Shown here: one piece after another, positions 9,931-18,598 of the stretch
How the letters are laid out: the number at the start of each line of letters is the position of its first letter
Numbering within the stretch: the first letter of the stretch is position 1
DNA from: Bifidobacterium commune
GTDB taxonomy: Bacteria > Actinomycetota > Actinomycetes > Actinomycetales > Bifidobacteriaceae
DNA: 64,000 nt
NCBI RefSeq assembly: GCF_900094885.1
Contig: NZ_FMBL01000001.1
Location: 648,867-712,866 of the forward strand
Direction: 5' to 3'
Notes under the pieces: model-generated
Database searches by the model: none
What the model saw: only the letters and a program-made list of their open reading frames with translations
What the model was told of the DNA's origin: nothing
Translations under genes and position numbers: made by a program

Positions 9931-10591
9931 AATACTGATACAGGCAGGCGTCTTCCCCCGTTTATTGCAAGGGCTGTGGGTCACCATCTGGATAGCCGGG
10001 GTTTCCGTGATCTTCTCTTTGCCGATGGGGCTCATCGTCGGTTGGCTGATGACGCTGCACAACCCCTTCATCAGATTGGTGATGAGAATCTATCTTGAGT
10101 TCGTGCGCGTCATGCCGCAACTGGCATTGCTGTTCATAACCTTTTACGGTTTTTCACGAGCCTTCGACTGGAACCTGGATGCCACCAGCGCATGCGTGCT
10201 TGTGTTTGTCCTTTGGGGCGGCGCCGAGCTCGGAGATCTCGTGCGTGGCGCTTTGGAATCAATACCTCGCACCCAGTATGAATCAGCTCAAGTACTTGGG
10301 CTTAATTCTTGGCAGACGTTCAGCAGGGTGATTCTTCCCCAAGCTCTACGTCGTCTGCTTCCTGCAGGAGTAAACCTTGCCACACGAATCGTCAAAACCA
10401 CCTCATTGGCGGCATTGCTTGGCGTGATCGAAGTAATCAAGGTTGGACAGCAGATCATCGACGCAAACCGCTTCCTATATCCGAATGCGGCACTCTGGAT
10501 CTATGGCGTAATTTTCTTCATGTATTTCCTGATATGTTGGCCGCTCTCGATCGTGGCCAGGCAACTCGAAAAGAGGTGGACTCATGACTGA
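9917..10591 (+). CDS. Polar amino-acid ABC transporter permease 2
   Basis: Second membrane subunit, 224 residues, same family and length as its neighbour. The coupling loop reads GALESIPRTQYESAQVLGL. It starts inside the end of permease 1 and overlaps the ATPase gene by 8 bp, so the three are co-translated. Two distinct permeases imply a heterodimeric membrane core, as in GluCD and HisQM. Confidence 0.92.
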   Translation: MHGAEILIQAGVFPRLLQGLWVTIWIAGVSVIFSLPMGLIVGWLMTLHNPFIRLVMRIYLEFVRVMPQLALLFITFYGFSRAFDWNLDATSACVLVFVLWGGAELGDLVRGALESIPRTQYESAQVLGLNSWQTFSRVILPQALRRLLPAGVNLATRIVKTTSLAALLGVIEVIKVGQQIIDANRFLYPNAALWIYGVIFFMYFLICWPLSIVARQLEKRWTHD

Positions 10592-11432
10592 GGCACTCAA
10601 CACAGTCGACACGGATTCACAAGACAATGCTCTCCATCTGCGGCATGTGACCAAACTATACGAGAAAGCCGACAAACCGGTGTTGAACGACATCTCCTTT
10701 GATGTTCTGGCCGGACAGGTGCTTGTCATTCTCGGTCCCTCCGGTTCCGGCAAGTCCACTCTATTGCGAACCATTGCCGGTCTGGAACCCATTCAGGGTG
10801 GCGATATCTCCATCGGCCGCGACGTTCTTCGCGCTTCGGACAAGGGACACACGAGCCAATCGAAACCTTCTGACAATTCGCTTTCGAAACCCCTTAGTAG
10901 CAATGCACACGACATAAAGGTCGGAATGGTTTTTCAAAGCTATGACCTGTTCCCCAACAAAACGGTGATCGGCAATATTATGCTCGCACCGGTCTTGGTT
11001 CAGAAGCGAAAAAAGCAAGAAGCTAAGGCCGAAGCCATACAATTGCTTGAACGCGTGGGTTTGGCGGACCGTCAAGACGCTTGGCCGCATGAGCTTTCCG
11101 GAGGGCAACGTCAGAGAGTCGCCATCTGCAGGGCCCTGATCGAACATCCGCAGATCATGCTTTTCGACGAAGTCACCGCCGCACTCGATCCGGAGATGGT
11201 ACGTGAAGTTCTTGACGTGATCGTAGAGCTCGCAGACAGCGGTCAGACCATGCTGATCGTCACCCATGAAATGGCCTTCGCACGAGCTATCGCCGACCGG
11301 ATCATCCTACTTGAGAACGGCAGCATCGTCGAAGAATCAAACAACGCCGAAGCATTCTTCACCAATCCCCAATCACCGCGAGCCAAGCGTTTCCTAAGCA
11401 CATTCACGTACAGCCGAGAACGGCAGAATTGA
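10584..11432 (+). CDS. Polar amino-acid ABC transporter ATPase
   Basis: ATP-binding subunit of 282 residues. Walker A is GPSGSGKST, the Q-loop reads GMVFQSYDLFPNKTV, the signature is LSGGQRQRVAICRAL, Walker B is IMLFDEVTAALD and the switch histidine is in IVTHEM. Between Walker A and the Q-loop there is a hydrophilic Ser/Lys/Asn-rich insertion of roughly 25-30 residues (about 85-112), longer than in typical GlnQ proteins. It overlaps the upstream permease gene. Confidence 0.93.
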   Translation: MTEALNTVDTDSQDNALHLRHVTKLYEKADKPVLNDISFDVLAGQVLVILGPSGSGKSTLLRTIAGLEPIQGGDISIGRDVLRASDKGHTSQSKPSDNSLSKPLSSNAHDIKVGMVFQSYDLFPNKTVIGNIMLAPVLVQKRKKQEAKAEAIQLLERVGLADRQDAWPHELSGGQRQRVAICRALIEHPQIMLFDEVTAALDPEMVREVLDVIVELADSGQTMLIVTHEMAFARAIADRIILLENGSIVEESNNAEAFFTNPQSPRAKRFLSTFTYSRERQN

Positions 11433-11736
11433 TTCTGCTTTAACCAACAACCAGCAAAGGGAGGTCGAAACAATGAATCGAAACACACCAACAATGTGCA
11501 GGGCAACACGAATGCACGGCAAAACGAACACAAATCGATGCCAGACCATGGCCTCGTTGGCCCACTGACATATTTCATCCGCTCCAACGCCAAAGTCGCC
11601 AGAAGGTCATTAGCACCTCTTCGACAATCGGCACATTGACGGAACACCTCATTCCGGTTTTCCTGGATCTTCGTGCTTCCGATAACAACAAAACCCTGCA
11701 CCCTCAATAATTTTGTAAATAAAAGGAAGAACAATC
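11433..11736 (+). other. Region between ATPase and binding-protein genes, with a possible 31-codon leader ORF
   Basis: 304 bp separate the ATPase from its binding-protein gene, although the other three genes overlap. A 31-codon frame (11473-11568) begins ATGAATCG after an AAAGGGAGG ribosome-binding site with good spacing. It is rich in Thr, Asn, Arg and Met and has Cys at codons 9 and 23. TTGACG at 11636 could be the -35 of a separate promoter, but no matching -10 is convincing. Confidence 0.4.
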
Positions 11737-12639
11737 ATGGCAACAAACGTATTTAAACGTACAGCGCAAGCAACGATTTCAGCCGTGGCAACAGTCACCA
11801 TGCTCGCCGGCTTTGCCGCCTGCGGCCCTTCCGGCGCGACTCCGAGCAATGACACCAGTGGCAAGTCCGACTCTGACTCCAGCAAACAGCAAACCGCACG
11901 CACCCTCGAACAAATCAAGAGGTCCGGCAAACTCAAGGTCGCAGTCTTCTCAGATAAGGCGCCGTTCGGTTATGTCGACAAGGACGGCAAGAATCAAGGC
12001 TATGATGTGGTCTTCGCAAAGCGTCTGGCCAAAGATCTCGGCGTGAAGCCTGAATACACCACCGTCGATCCCGCTGCTCGTGTCGATGTACTTGCCAGCA
12101 ACAAGGTTGACGTAACGCTGGCCAATTTCACGGTTACGTCTGAGCGTAAAGAAAAAGTCGATTTCGCCAAGCCATACATGAAAGTGGCGCTCGGTGTGGT
12201 CTCCCCTAAATCCAAGCCGATTACCAGTGTCGATGAACTCAAAGGCAAGACACTGATCATTGCCAAAGGCACTACGGCCGAGCCTTACTTCGCCAAGTAT
12301 CCGGATATCAAGCTACAAAAATACGATCAGTACGCGGATGCCTACAACGCGTTGCTTGACGGCCGCGGAGATGCCCTGAGCACCGACAACACCGAAGTGC
12401 TCGCATGGGCCAAGTCTAACAAAGGATTCACCGTCGGCATCACCAAACTCGGCGATGAAGAGCCTATTGCTCCCGCCGTGCAAAAAGGCAATAAGGAACT
12501 CCTCGACTTCATCAACGATGAGATCGTCAAACTTGGTCAGGAACAGTTCTTCCATAAGGATTACGATGAAACGCTCAAACCGGTGTACGGCGATTCCTCC
12601 AACCCCGATGACATCGTTGTAGAGGGCGGCAAGATCTAG
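11737..12639 (+). CDS. Amino-acid-binding lipoprotein, CjaA-like (possibly cysteine)
   Basis: Extracellular solute receptor of 300 residues. A signal peptide ends in a lipobox FAAC with Cys at residue 28, so it is lipid-anchored. The SBP_bac_3 domain opens with KLKVAVFSDKAPFGYVDKDG and includes ANFTVTSERKEKVDFAKPYM, AKGTTAEPYF and RGDALSTDNTEVLAW. From memory these segments, and the ending VVEGGKI, closely match CjaA of Campylobacter jejuni, a cysteine receptor; hence cysteine as best guess. An Arg that would bind the carboxylate is present in ERKEK. Ribosome-binding site AAAGGAAG. Confidence 0.88.
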   Translation: MATNVFKRTAQATISAVATVTMLAGFAACGPSGATPSNDTSGKSDSDSSKQQTARTLEQIKRSGKLKVAVFSDKAPFGYVDKDGKNQGYDVVFAKRLAKDLGVKPEYTTVDPAARVDVLASNKVDVTLANFTVTSERKEKVDFAKPYMKVALGVVSPKSKPITSVDELKGKTLIIAKGTTAEPYFAKYPDIKLQKYDQYADAYNALLDGRGDALSTDNTEVLAWAKSNKGFTVGITKLGDEEPIAPAVQKGNKELLDFINDEIVKLGQEQFFHKDYDETLKPVYGDSSNPDDIVVEGGKI

Positions 12640-12685
12640 GCGTAACGCATTGACTTGTACGCTCTGATACAGAGCAGCAACTCAA

Positions 12686-12729
12686 GACTGCGCCCGCCGG
12701 CTATCATGGTGGCCGGCGGGCGCAGTCTC
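12686..12729 (+). terminator. Terminator after the amino-acid ABC operon
   Basis: GC-rich stem: GACTGCGCCCGCCGGC (12686-12701) pairs with GCCGGCGGGCGCAGTC (12712-12727). The downstream sequence TCTCTTAC is only moderately T-rich. Confidence 0.75.
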
Positions 12730-12804
12730 TTACACATTTTATGCAACCTACCGCGTAAACAGCAACGAACAGACATCTGATGCATATAGTTTCACAGCAC
12801 CCGC

Positions 12805-12855
12805 AATGAGAAATCCTTGCCAATGTTCAATGCCATTGGTAATGGATTTCTCATT
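12805..12855. repeat. Long imperfect inverted repeat downstream of era
   Basis: AATGAGAAATCC (12805-12816) and GGATTTCTCATT (12844-12855) are perfectly complementary. The stem extends inward through TTGCCAATG and CATTGGTAA with one mismatch, about 21 bp in total around an 8-base loop. It lies 25 bp after the era stop. No T-run follows on the minus strand, so it may be a 3'-end-protecting hairpin instead of a classical terminator. Confidence 0.65.
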
Positions 12856-12879
12856 ATCCGTCAACAGTTCGCAACCGAT

Positions 12880-13863
12880 CTAGAAACCCAGCCGTTCCAG
12901 CTTCTTGGGATCGGACTGCCAACCCTTGGCAACCTTAACATGAAGGTCAAGCTTGGACTTTTGACCGACGATACGATTGACTGCGGTACGCAGACGCTTC
13001 TTAACCTGAACGAGATGTTCGGCACGGTGACCGAGGATGATGGGCTTCTGGGAATCACGCTCAACATAGACCGAAACCATCACATGCGCTTTCCCGTCCT
13101 CGGTCAGAGGGTTGTCGGACTCGCCCGGCAGGTCGATTGAATCGACAACCACCGCCAGGGAATGCGGCAGTTCATCGTCCAATTCTTCAAGGAACGCACC
13201 ACGCACCAGTTCGCCGATGGTATCCTCAGGCTTTTCTTCGGTTACCTGATCATCAGGGTACATTTGTGGGCCTTCAGGCAAGTTGTCGATTAGTACCTGC
13301 TTGACCTCGGCAACGTTGTCGTGTTCCAAAGCACTGACCGGCACCAGATCAGTAAAATCGGCAAATTGGCTAATTTCAGTAAGCTTGGCCATCAGCTCAT
13401 GACGGTTGAGTTCATCAATTTTGGTAACAACAGCAATCAGCGGGACCTTCCAGATAAATGCACCGCTCTTCTCGTCCTTGCGTGCGAATTCACTGCGAAG
13501 ACGGCTTAAGATACGCTTGTCACCCGGTCCGATCTCTTGATCTGCTGGCAGAAGAAAAGTGATTTCGTCGACATCACTCAGCGACTCGTCGACCACATCA
13601 TTAAGTCGCTGTCCAAGCAGTGTTCGCGGACGGTGAATGCCAGGGGTATCAACCAGTACCATCTGAGCGTTCTCGGTCGTCAGAATTCCACGAATAGCCT
13701 TACGCGTGGTCTCAGGTCGCGAAGAGGCGATGGCAACCTGAGTGCCGATCAACGCATTGATCAGTGTGGACTTGCCGACGTTCGGCCTTCCAACCACCGC
13801 CACAAATCCGGAACGGTAAAGTGCTTTGCCTGGTTCAGTGTTCAAATTGCTATTATCAGTCAT
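12880..13863 (-). CDS. era: GTPase Era
   Basis: Ribosome-assembly GTPase that binds the 3' end of 16S rRNA. It has 327 residues. G1 is GRPNVGKST, G3 is DTPGIHRP and G4 is TKID (in AVVTKIDELN); the C-terminal KH domain ends around KVAKGWQSDPKKLERLGF. The ATG at 13863 forms an ATGACTGA overlap with the stop of the upstream CBS-protein gene and is preferred to the ATG at 13884. Last gene of the HIT-phoH-ybeY-CBS-era set. Confidence 0.96.
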   Translation of the reverse strand: MTDNSNLNTEPGKALYRSGFVAVVGRPNVGKSTLINALIGTQVAIASSRPETTRKAIRGILTTENAQMVLVDTPGIHRPRTLLGQRLNDVVDESLSDVDEITFLLPADQEIGPGDKRILSRLRSEFARKDEKSGAFIWKVPLIAVVTKIDELNRHELMAKLTEISQFADFTDLVPVSALEHDNVAEVKQVLIDNLPEGPQMYPDDQVTEEKPEDTIGELVRGAFLEELDDELPHSLAVVVDSIDLPGESDNPLTEDGKAHVMVSVYVERDSQKPIILGHRAEHLVQVKKRLRTAVNRIVGQKSKLDLHVKVAKGWQSDPKKLERLGF

Positions 13864-15265
13864 CTTGTTCGTTTTCCTTTTCATCCTGCTTCACGCCTTC
13901 ATCGGTTTCACCACTGCCGTCATTGCCATCTTCAAGTGGAACGGGCTCCACCACAATCGTCGACACCTTTTTGCGTCGTCCGGCCGAATCGACTGCGGTC
14001 AGACGCAAACCTCGCGTAACCGCACTCATACCGACGATCGGTACACGGCCAAGCAACTTGGTCAACAAACCATAAACCGTATCCACATCGTCCTCATCAA
14101 TGTCCACTTCGAAAAGTTCCTCAAGATCAGCAATCGAGGTGCGTGCGGGCATCTGCCACTTGTTCGGCCCTATCTTTTCAGGTTCCGCATGCTGGATGCG
14201 ATCATGTTCATCATCCAACTCTCCGACAATCTGCTCGATGGCATCCTCAATGGTCACCAATCCGGCAATTCCGCCGTATTCATCAACAACCACGGCAACA
14301 TGCTGACGAGTACGCTGCATTTCATGGAAAAGATCATCAACAGGTTTGGATTCTGGCACGAGCATAGGGACTCGGCTGATGGATTTGACTTCCCTTTCCC
14401 GTGCTCCCAAATTGAAGGCCGTGGCACGTACTGCGTCCTTCAAATAAGCCATACCGACCAAGTCATCAACGTCATCGCCGATAATCGGGATACGCGAGAA
14501 CCCGGATCTCGAACACATCTGCAAGAAATCCTGCAAGGACGCATCTGACTCAACGCAAATCATGTCGGTGCGCGGCACCATGATTTCACGAGTCAGCGTA
14601 TCTGAAAGCATAAGCACATTACGCATCATTTCAGCAACTTCTGGATCGAAATCGTCGGTTTCCACCAATCGATCGATGGTCGCACGACCTTGCTCACGCT
14701 GAATCTTCTCCAAAGCCTCATCGTCGGACAGTTCGTTTTCTTTGTCATGACGCCGTTGTTCCTTGTTTTCGCGCGACTTGGCAAATGGCGTGAGCTTTAC
14801 CGCGAGGGAAATAATCGAAGAGTAACGCATCATCAAATCAAGCGGCTGTGAGGTACCGGCCGAACTCGGACGAAGTAAAATTGAAACCACAGCCACCATC
14901 AAGGCAAAAACCGCACCAACAGTCACTGCAACCCACAGCGGCTGATTGATCAGCATGACGATAACGGAAACCAGCACACCGTCAAACACATTGCAAAATA
15001 TACGGAAGAAAGCGCAGGAACCTGCCGTGGCATAACGGTCTACAATCAACTTCTGAACTTTGTGCACCTTTCGAATCTGCCGATCCTGCACTAATTTGCC
15101 GAGTTCCTGATCCTCGGTTTGAATTCTGATAATCCGATTGTTCAGAATGGCTTTAGTAACGCGCGAAACCGCTGATTCGCCCAATGCCATCAGCCACGAC
15201 AGCCAGACCAGCAAAGCCGCCACGATGACAAGCAAGATCACTGTCGTGATGGTCAAAGTATCCAT
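13856..15265 (-). CDS. CorC/HlyC-type CNNM transporter-like CBS protein
   Basis: Membrane protein of 469 residues. The N-terminal DUF21 part has hydrophobic segments at roughly 5-28, 90-110 and 113-135. A CBS pair spans about 240-360 (REIMVPRTDMICVE, GFSRIPIIGDDVDDLVGMAYLKD, VAVVVDEYGGIAGLVTIEDAIEQIVGE). The last ~90 residues form the CorC_HlyC domain, with an Asp/Glu-rich tail. Homologues are linked to Mg/Co efflux. It sits between ybeY and era, a conserved position. AGGGAGGTG precedes the ATG. Confidence 0.92.
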   Translation of the reverse strand: MDTLTITTVILLVIVAALLVWLSWLMALGESAVSRVTKAILNNRIIRIQTEDQELGKLVQDRQIRKVHKVQKLIVDRYATAGSCAFFRIFCNVFDGVLVSVIVMLINQPLWVAVTVGAVFALMVAVVSILLRPSSAGTSQPLDLMMRYSSIISLAVKLTPFAKSRENKEQRRHDKENELSDDEALEKIQREQGRATIDRLVETDDFDPEVAEMMRNVLMLSDTLTREIMVPRTDMICVESDASLQDFLQMCSRSGFSRIPIIGDDVDDLVGMAYLKDAVRATAFNLGAREREVKSISRVPMLVPESKPVDDLFHEMQRTRQHVAVVVDEYGGIAGLVTIEDAIEQIVGELDDEHDRIQHAEPEKIGPNKWQMPARTSIADLEELFEVDIDEDDVDTVYGLLTKLLGRVPIVGMSAVTRGLRLTAVDSAGRRKKVSTIVVEPVPLEDGNDGSGETDEGVKQDEKENEQDD

Positions 15266-15411
15266 ATACTGTGCACCTCCCTACATTCCAAATTCATAAT
15301 CGATACAACGTTGCCGTATTGTTCACATTCATCTCTACCAAATCCAATGGCGACAACAACAGGCCCTTCGCCTTAATCGGATACATACATATATCCTGCA
15401 TCACAGCCGTC

Positions 15412-15963
15412 TCACTGTTCCTCATTGTCGTTACGACCTGTACTATGCCCGGCATCCCATTGCGCCAACAAATCAACAGAGCCCGAAGGCAACACAGCCT
15501 GTGGAACCTGCCCTTCCCTCACCGCAAGGAACGTAAGCAACAACTGCCGTTGAAGGCCGAACATCTGCTGTTCCTGCTCGACATCGACATGATCATAACC
15601 CAGCAGATGCAAAATGCCGTGAATGGTCAGAAGCATCATCTCGTCCATAGCGGAATGTCCGGCCGCCGCCGCCTGCTGCTGCGCAACCCAGGGACAGATG
15701 ACAATGTCGCCTAGAACACCTTCCATCATCTTTCCGTCCTCTCCAGGGCGCAACTCGTCCATTGGGAAGCTCATCACGTCCGTTGGCCCCTCCAACTGCA
15801 TCCAGTGCATATGCAGCTGAGCGATTGGATCAGGATCGACAAAGAGTACGGTTAAATCGGAATTCGTGCTCACCTGCATGCGCCCCATAACCCACAAGCC
15901 CAAGTCAGAGAAGATTTTCGGATCAATCTGCCAAATCGTCTCGTTGGTCACTTCGACGCTCAA
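15412..15963 (-). CDS. ybeY: Endoribonuclease YbeY (16S rRNA maturation)
   Basis: Zinc endoribonuclease needed for 16S 3'-end processing and ribosome quality control. It has 183 residues. The metal site [11 protein letters not shown] is intact near residue 115, and [11 protein letters not shown] is the second conserved block. A C-terminal extension of about 40 residues, ending in Asn/Glu/Gln, goes beyond the usual ~150-residue length. It overlaps phoH by 4 bp (ATGA). Confidence 0.95.
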   Translation of the reverse strand: MSVEVTNETIWQIDPKIFSDLGLWVMGRMQVSTNSDLTVLFVDPDPIAQLHMHWMQLEGPTDVMSFPMDELRPGEDGKMMEGVLGDIVICPWVAQQQAAAAGHSAMDEMMLLTIHGILHLLGYDHVDVEQEQQMFGLQRQLLLTFLAVREGQVPQAVLPSGSVDLLAQWDAGHSTGRNDNEEQ

Positions 15964-17093
15964 TGACGTTCCTTTCCGTTAGTTCTCCAACCTGCTGTTT
16001 TATTCGAATATGCATCATACGCCTGGACGATTCTGCCGACCAACTCATGTCGCACAACATCTTTCGATCCTAGGTGCGCGAAAGTGACGCCGTCGATCGT
16101 TCCCAAGATAGATTCGATGGATTTAAGCCCCGAATGAGGCACCATCAAATCGATCTGGGTGACGTCGCCGGTGATGACCATCTTGGTGTTGAATCCAAGA
16201 CGCGTTAGGAACATCTTCATCTGCTGTTCGGTAGTGTTCTGCGCCTCATCAAGGATGACGAACGCGTCGTTGAGCGTACGACCTCGCATATATGCCAACG
16301 GAGCCACTTCGATAGTGCCATCCGTCATGTAGCGATGCATCTGACCTGCACCGAGCATATCAGAAAGTGCATCGTACAGGGGACGCAGGTAGGGATCAAC
16401 TTTGTCGTTCAGCGTGCCTGGCAAGTACCCGAGGCTTTCACCGGCTTCAACAGCCGGACGCGTAAGGATGATGCGACTGACTCTACCGTCCTCGAACGCA
16501 CGAACCGCCTTGGCTACCGCCAGATAGGTCTTACCAGTTCCTGCAGGGCCGACAGCAAAAGTGATGGTGTTCGAGTCGATAGCACGAACATAAGCAACCT
16601 GGCCAGCGGTTTTCGCACGAACGGGCTCACCATTGGCGAAAGCAATGACATTAGGAACATGGCGATTCCGGCGCGCCGCCCGATTGCCGTCATGGTCCGA
16701 ATCATGATGGGTCGCCGGATATCGACGATCGCCCGAACCTGCGAAACCGCGGGTATATGAGCGTTGCGCATATCCATCCCCACGTCCGCCATCACCCAGC
16801 AATCCGGATTTTTTGCCAACTTGGCGCGCTTCAAGCATGCGACGCACATTTAATGAGTCGGCTGGGGCACTGTAGGCGGAATCTATGACATTGCCCAGCA
16901 CATCGGCAACCTTGTCCGCCTCGATGTCATCGCGCTTGGAATATGCGGAAATCTCAACGCGGTTGCCCCTCACGAAAACATTGACTTCTGGGAACGCATG
17001 CCGAACCTCGGCAAGCACTTCGTCGCCCGGCCCCAACACAGCAACCGGATCAAGTTCCTCGGGGATAATGATGACTCGTTTAGCGCTGGCCAC
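15960..17093 (-). CDS. PhoH-like ATPase
   Basis: Cytoplasmic P-loop protein of 377 residues, thought to act with YbeY on RNA. An N-terminal KH-like part (about 1-90) is followed by an Arg/Asp/His-rich linker. The PhoH core has Walker [17 protein letters not shown] (around 184) and Walker [12 protein letters not shown]. The start is GTG at 17093, preceded by AGGAG. It lies 7 bp after the HIT gene and overlaps ybeY. Confidence 0.93.
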   Translation of the reverse strand: MASAKRVIIIPEELDPVAVLGPGDEVLAEVRHAFPEVNVFVRGNRVEISAYSKRDDIEADKVADVLGNVIDSAYSAPADSLNVRRMLEARQVGKKSGLLGDGGRGDGYAQRSYTRGFAGSGDRRYPATHHDSDHDGNRAARRNRHVPNVIAFANGEPVRAKTAGQVAYVRAIDSNTITFAVGPAGTGKTYLAVAKAVRAFEDGRVSRIILTRPAVEAGESLGYLPGTLNDKVDPYLRPLYDALSDMLGAGQMHRYMTDGTIEVAPLAYMRGRTLNDAFVILDEAQNTTEQQMKMFLTRLGFNTKMVITGDVTQIDLMVPHSGLKSIESILGTIDGVTFAHLGSKDVVRHELVGRIVQAYDAYSNKTAGWRTNGKERH

Positions 17094-17100
17094 CGTTCTC

Positions 17101-17433
17101 CTACTCTTCCATCATTTCGCCGGTTAGTACGTGTGCATGAACATGAAATACCGACTGCCCGGCATCCTCGCCGGTGTTGAAGACCAAGCGATAAGAACCG
17201 TTGAATTCCTTATCGGCGATGGACTGTGCAACTTTGACAATATGAGCAAGCTCAGCCGGATCGGCTTCAGCAAGCTCAGAAACCTTGGTATAATGCTGCT
17301 TCGGAACAAGCAAAACATGAACTTTTGCCTTGGGGCTGATGTCCATGAACCCATACGTGGTATCATCCTCATACGCCTTGGTGCTTGGAACCTCACCCGC
17401 AATAATCTTGCAGAACAGGCAATCGTTGGCCAT
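17101..17433 (-). CDS. HIT-family nucleotide hydrolase/transferase
   Basis: 110 residues, HINT-type. An N-terminal CxxC-like CLFCKI is followed by VLLVPKQHY and the catalytic triad motif HVHAHVL near the C terminus. Such proteins hydrolyse AMP-lysine or related phosphoramidates. The ATG at 17433 follows AAGGAGCATGT, a good site; the longer frame to 17550 has no HIT similarity. First clear gene of the phoH-ybeY cluster. Confidence 0.93.
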   Translation of the reverse strand: MANDCLFCKIIAGEVPSTKAYEDDTTYGFMDISPKAKVHVLLVPKQHYTKVSELAEADPAELAHIVKVAQSIADKEFNGSYRLVFNTGEDAGQSVFHVHAHVLTGEMMEE

Positions 17434-17580
17434 ACATGCTCCTTGCTGAAAACATTCGGACGCAATCACGCCCTTTCTCCATGCTATTCGTCCGCAAGGA
17501 TATTGGCGTAATATTTTCGAATACTCGTCACGCACACTCTCACAAAACAATGGACGGGTCAGGAAGCACGAATGCTCACT

Positions 17581-17604
17581 TCATGCAATCTTCGTATTAA
17601 ACAC
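17581..17604 (-). other. Possible 7-codon ORF behind a near-perfect ribosome-binding site
   Basis: On the minus strand AAAGGAGGTG (17611-17620), an almost full match to the 16S anti-Shine-Dalgarno, stands eight bases before GTG TTT AAT ACG AAG ATT GCA TGA. It lies in the 262-bp gap between rsmE and the HIT gene. A leader mini-ORF for the HIT-phoH operon is possible; coincidence is equally open. Confidence 0.25.
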
Positions 17605-17695
17605 TGATTGCACCTCCTTTGGCACACGCGAGCACAGGTTTGCAGACGGGTGACCATTGCCGAAAAAGACCGAATCAAGCAGAGCGCGCAACTTC

Positions 17696-18493
17696 TCAGG
17701 CGAATCGCCCCAATGCGCGAGCCAACAGAGACAAAGCCACTGGTCCCGCAGTTGACGCACGCATGATGTTCGCACCCAATACGCACACATCTGCACCTGC
17801 CGATGTAAACTGATCCACCTCGTCGTCACTGATGCCGCCCTCTGGGCCAACGACCACATAAACCGTACGCGGCTTCCCATCATCAAGGCACCGCTGTGCA
17901 AGGTGAGATACGTTGGACTCGACAACATCCCAAGTCGCGGTTGCATCCTGATGTAGAACAATCACCAAATCATGATGAACACAGGCTCGCCGGCACATCT
18001 GAACAACCTGTTTGCTTGACACGCATTCGCAGAGGACCGGCTTCCATGACCGACGGGACTGCTCTGTCGCCGCCACTAGTGTCTGATCCCATTTGCGATC
18101 GGTGCGCCCGGCCTTCCACTTAGAAATCGAGCGGTTGGCCTGCCACGGCACCACCTCATCAACACCGATCTGTGTCGCCATATCGATCGCCTGTTCGTCG
18201 TGTCCCGTTTTCGCGAGCGCCTGCACCAAAGCAAGCCTGGTAACCGGACGCTCTTCCTTGACGAATTGTGAAACTTCAACCAAGCCGTTCTGCGTATCGC
18301 AAACCGTGGCATCAATTCGCAAGCCCCGTCCATCGGAAAGCTGAAGCGCCTCTCCTTCCTGTAGACGCATCGCACCTATCGCATGGCGCTTGATTGCCGT
18401 CGGCAATGTGATGGTCCATCCTGTGTGCAGCTCGTCGCAATTGACAGGTACGTCATCATGTGCAGCATCAAATACAAAAAGCGGACTTGTCAT
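17696..18493 (-). CDS. rsmE: 16S rRNA (uracil-1498-N3)-methyltransferase
   Basis: SPOUT-class enzyme methylating U1498 in 16S rRNA. It has 265 residues. An N-terminal PUA-like beta domain (about 1-75) precedes the knotted domain, with VVPWQANRSISKW, TEQSRRS, the SAM-binding VVGPEGGISDDE and the trefoil-knot ending LGANIMRASTAGPVALSLL. Complete. 262 bp separate it from the downstream HIT gene. Confidence 0.94.
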   Translation of the reverse strand: MTSPLFVFDAAHDDVPVNCDELHTGWTITLPTAIKRHAIGAMRLQEGEALQLSDGRGLRIDATVCDTQNGLVEVSQFVKEERPVTRLALVQALAKTGHDEQAIDMATQIGVDEVVPWQANRSISKWKAGRTDRKWDQTLVAATEQSRRSWKPVLCECVSSKQVVQMCRRACVHHDLVIVLHQDATATWDVVESNVSHLAQRCLDDGKPRTVYVVVGPEGGISDDEVDQFTSAGADVCVLGANIMRASTAGPVALSLLARALGRFA

Positions 18494-18598
18494 AGTTCAA
18501 GGCTACCGAAGGTACGGACGAATCAAGGGAAATCGCCACATTATACCTTCACTGGTCCGCTCAACATCGCAAACCGTCTCGGGTAATCGCTGCATCGA

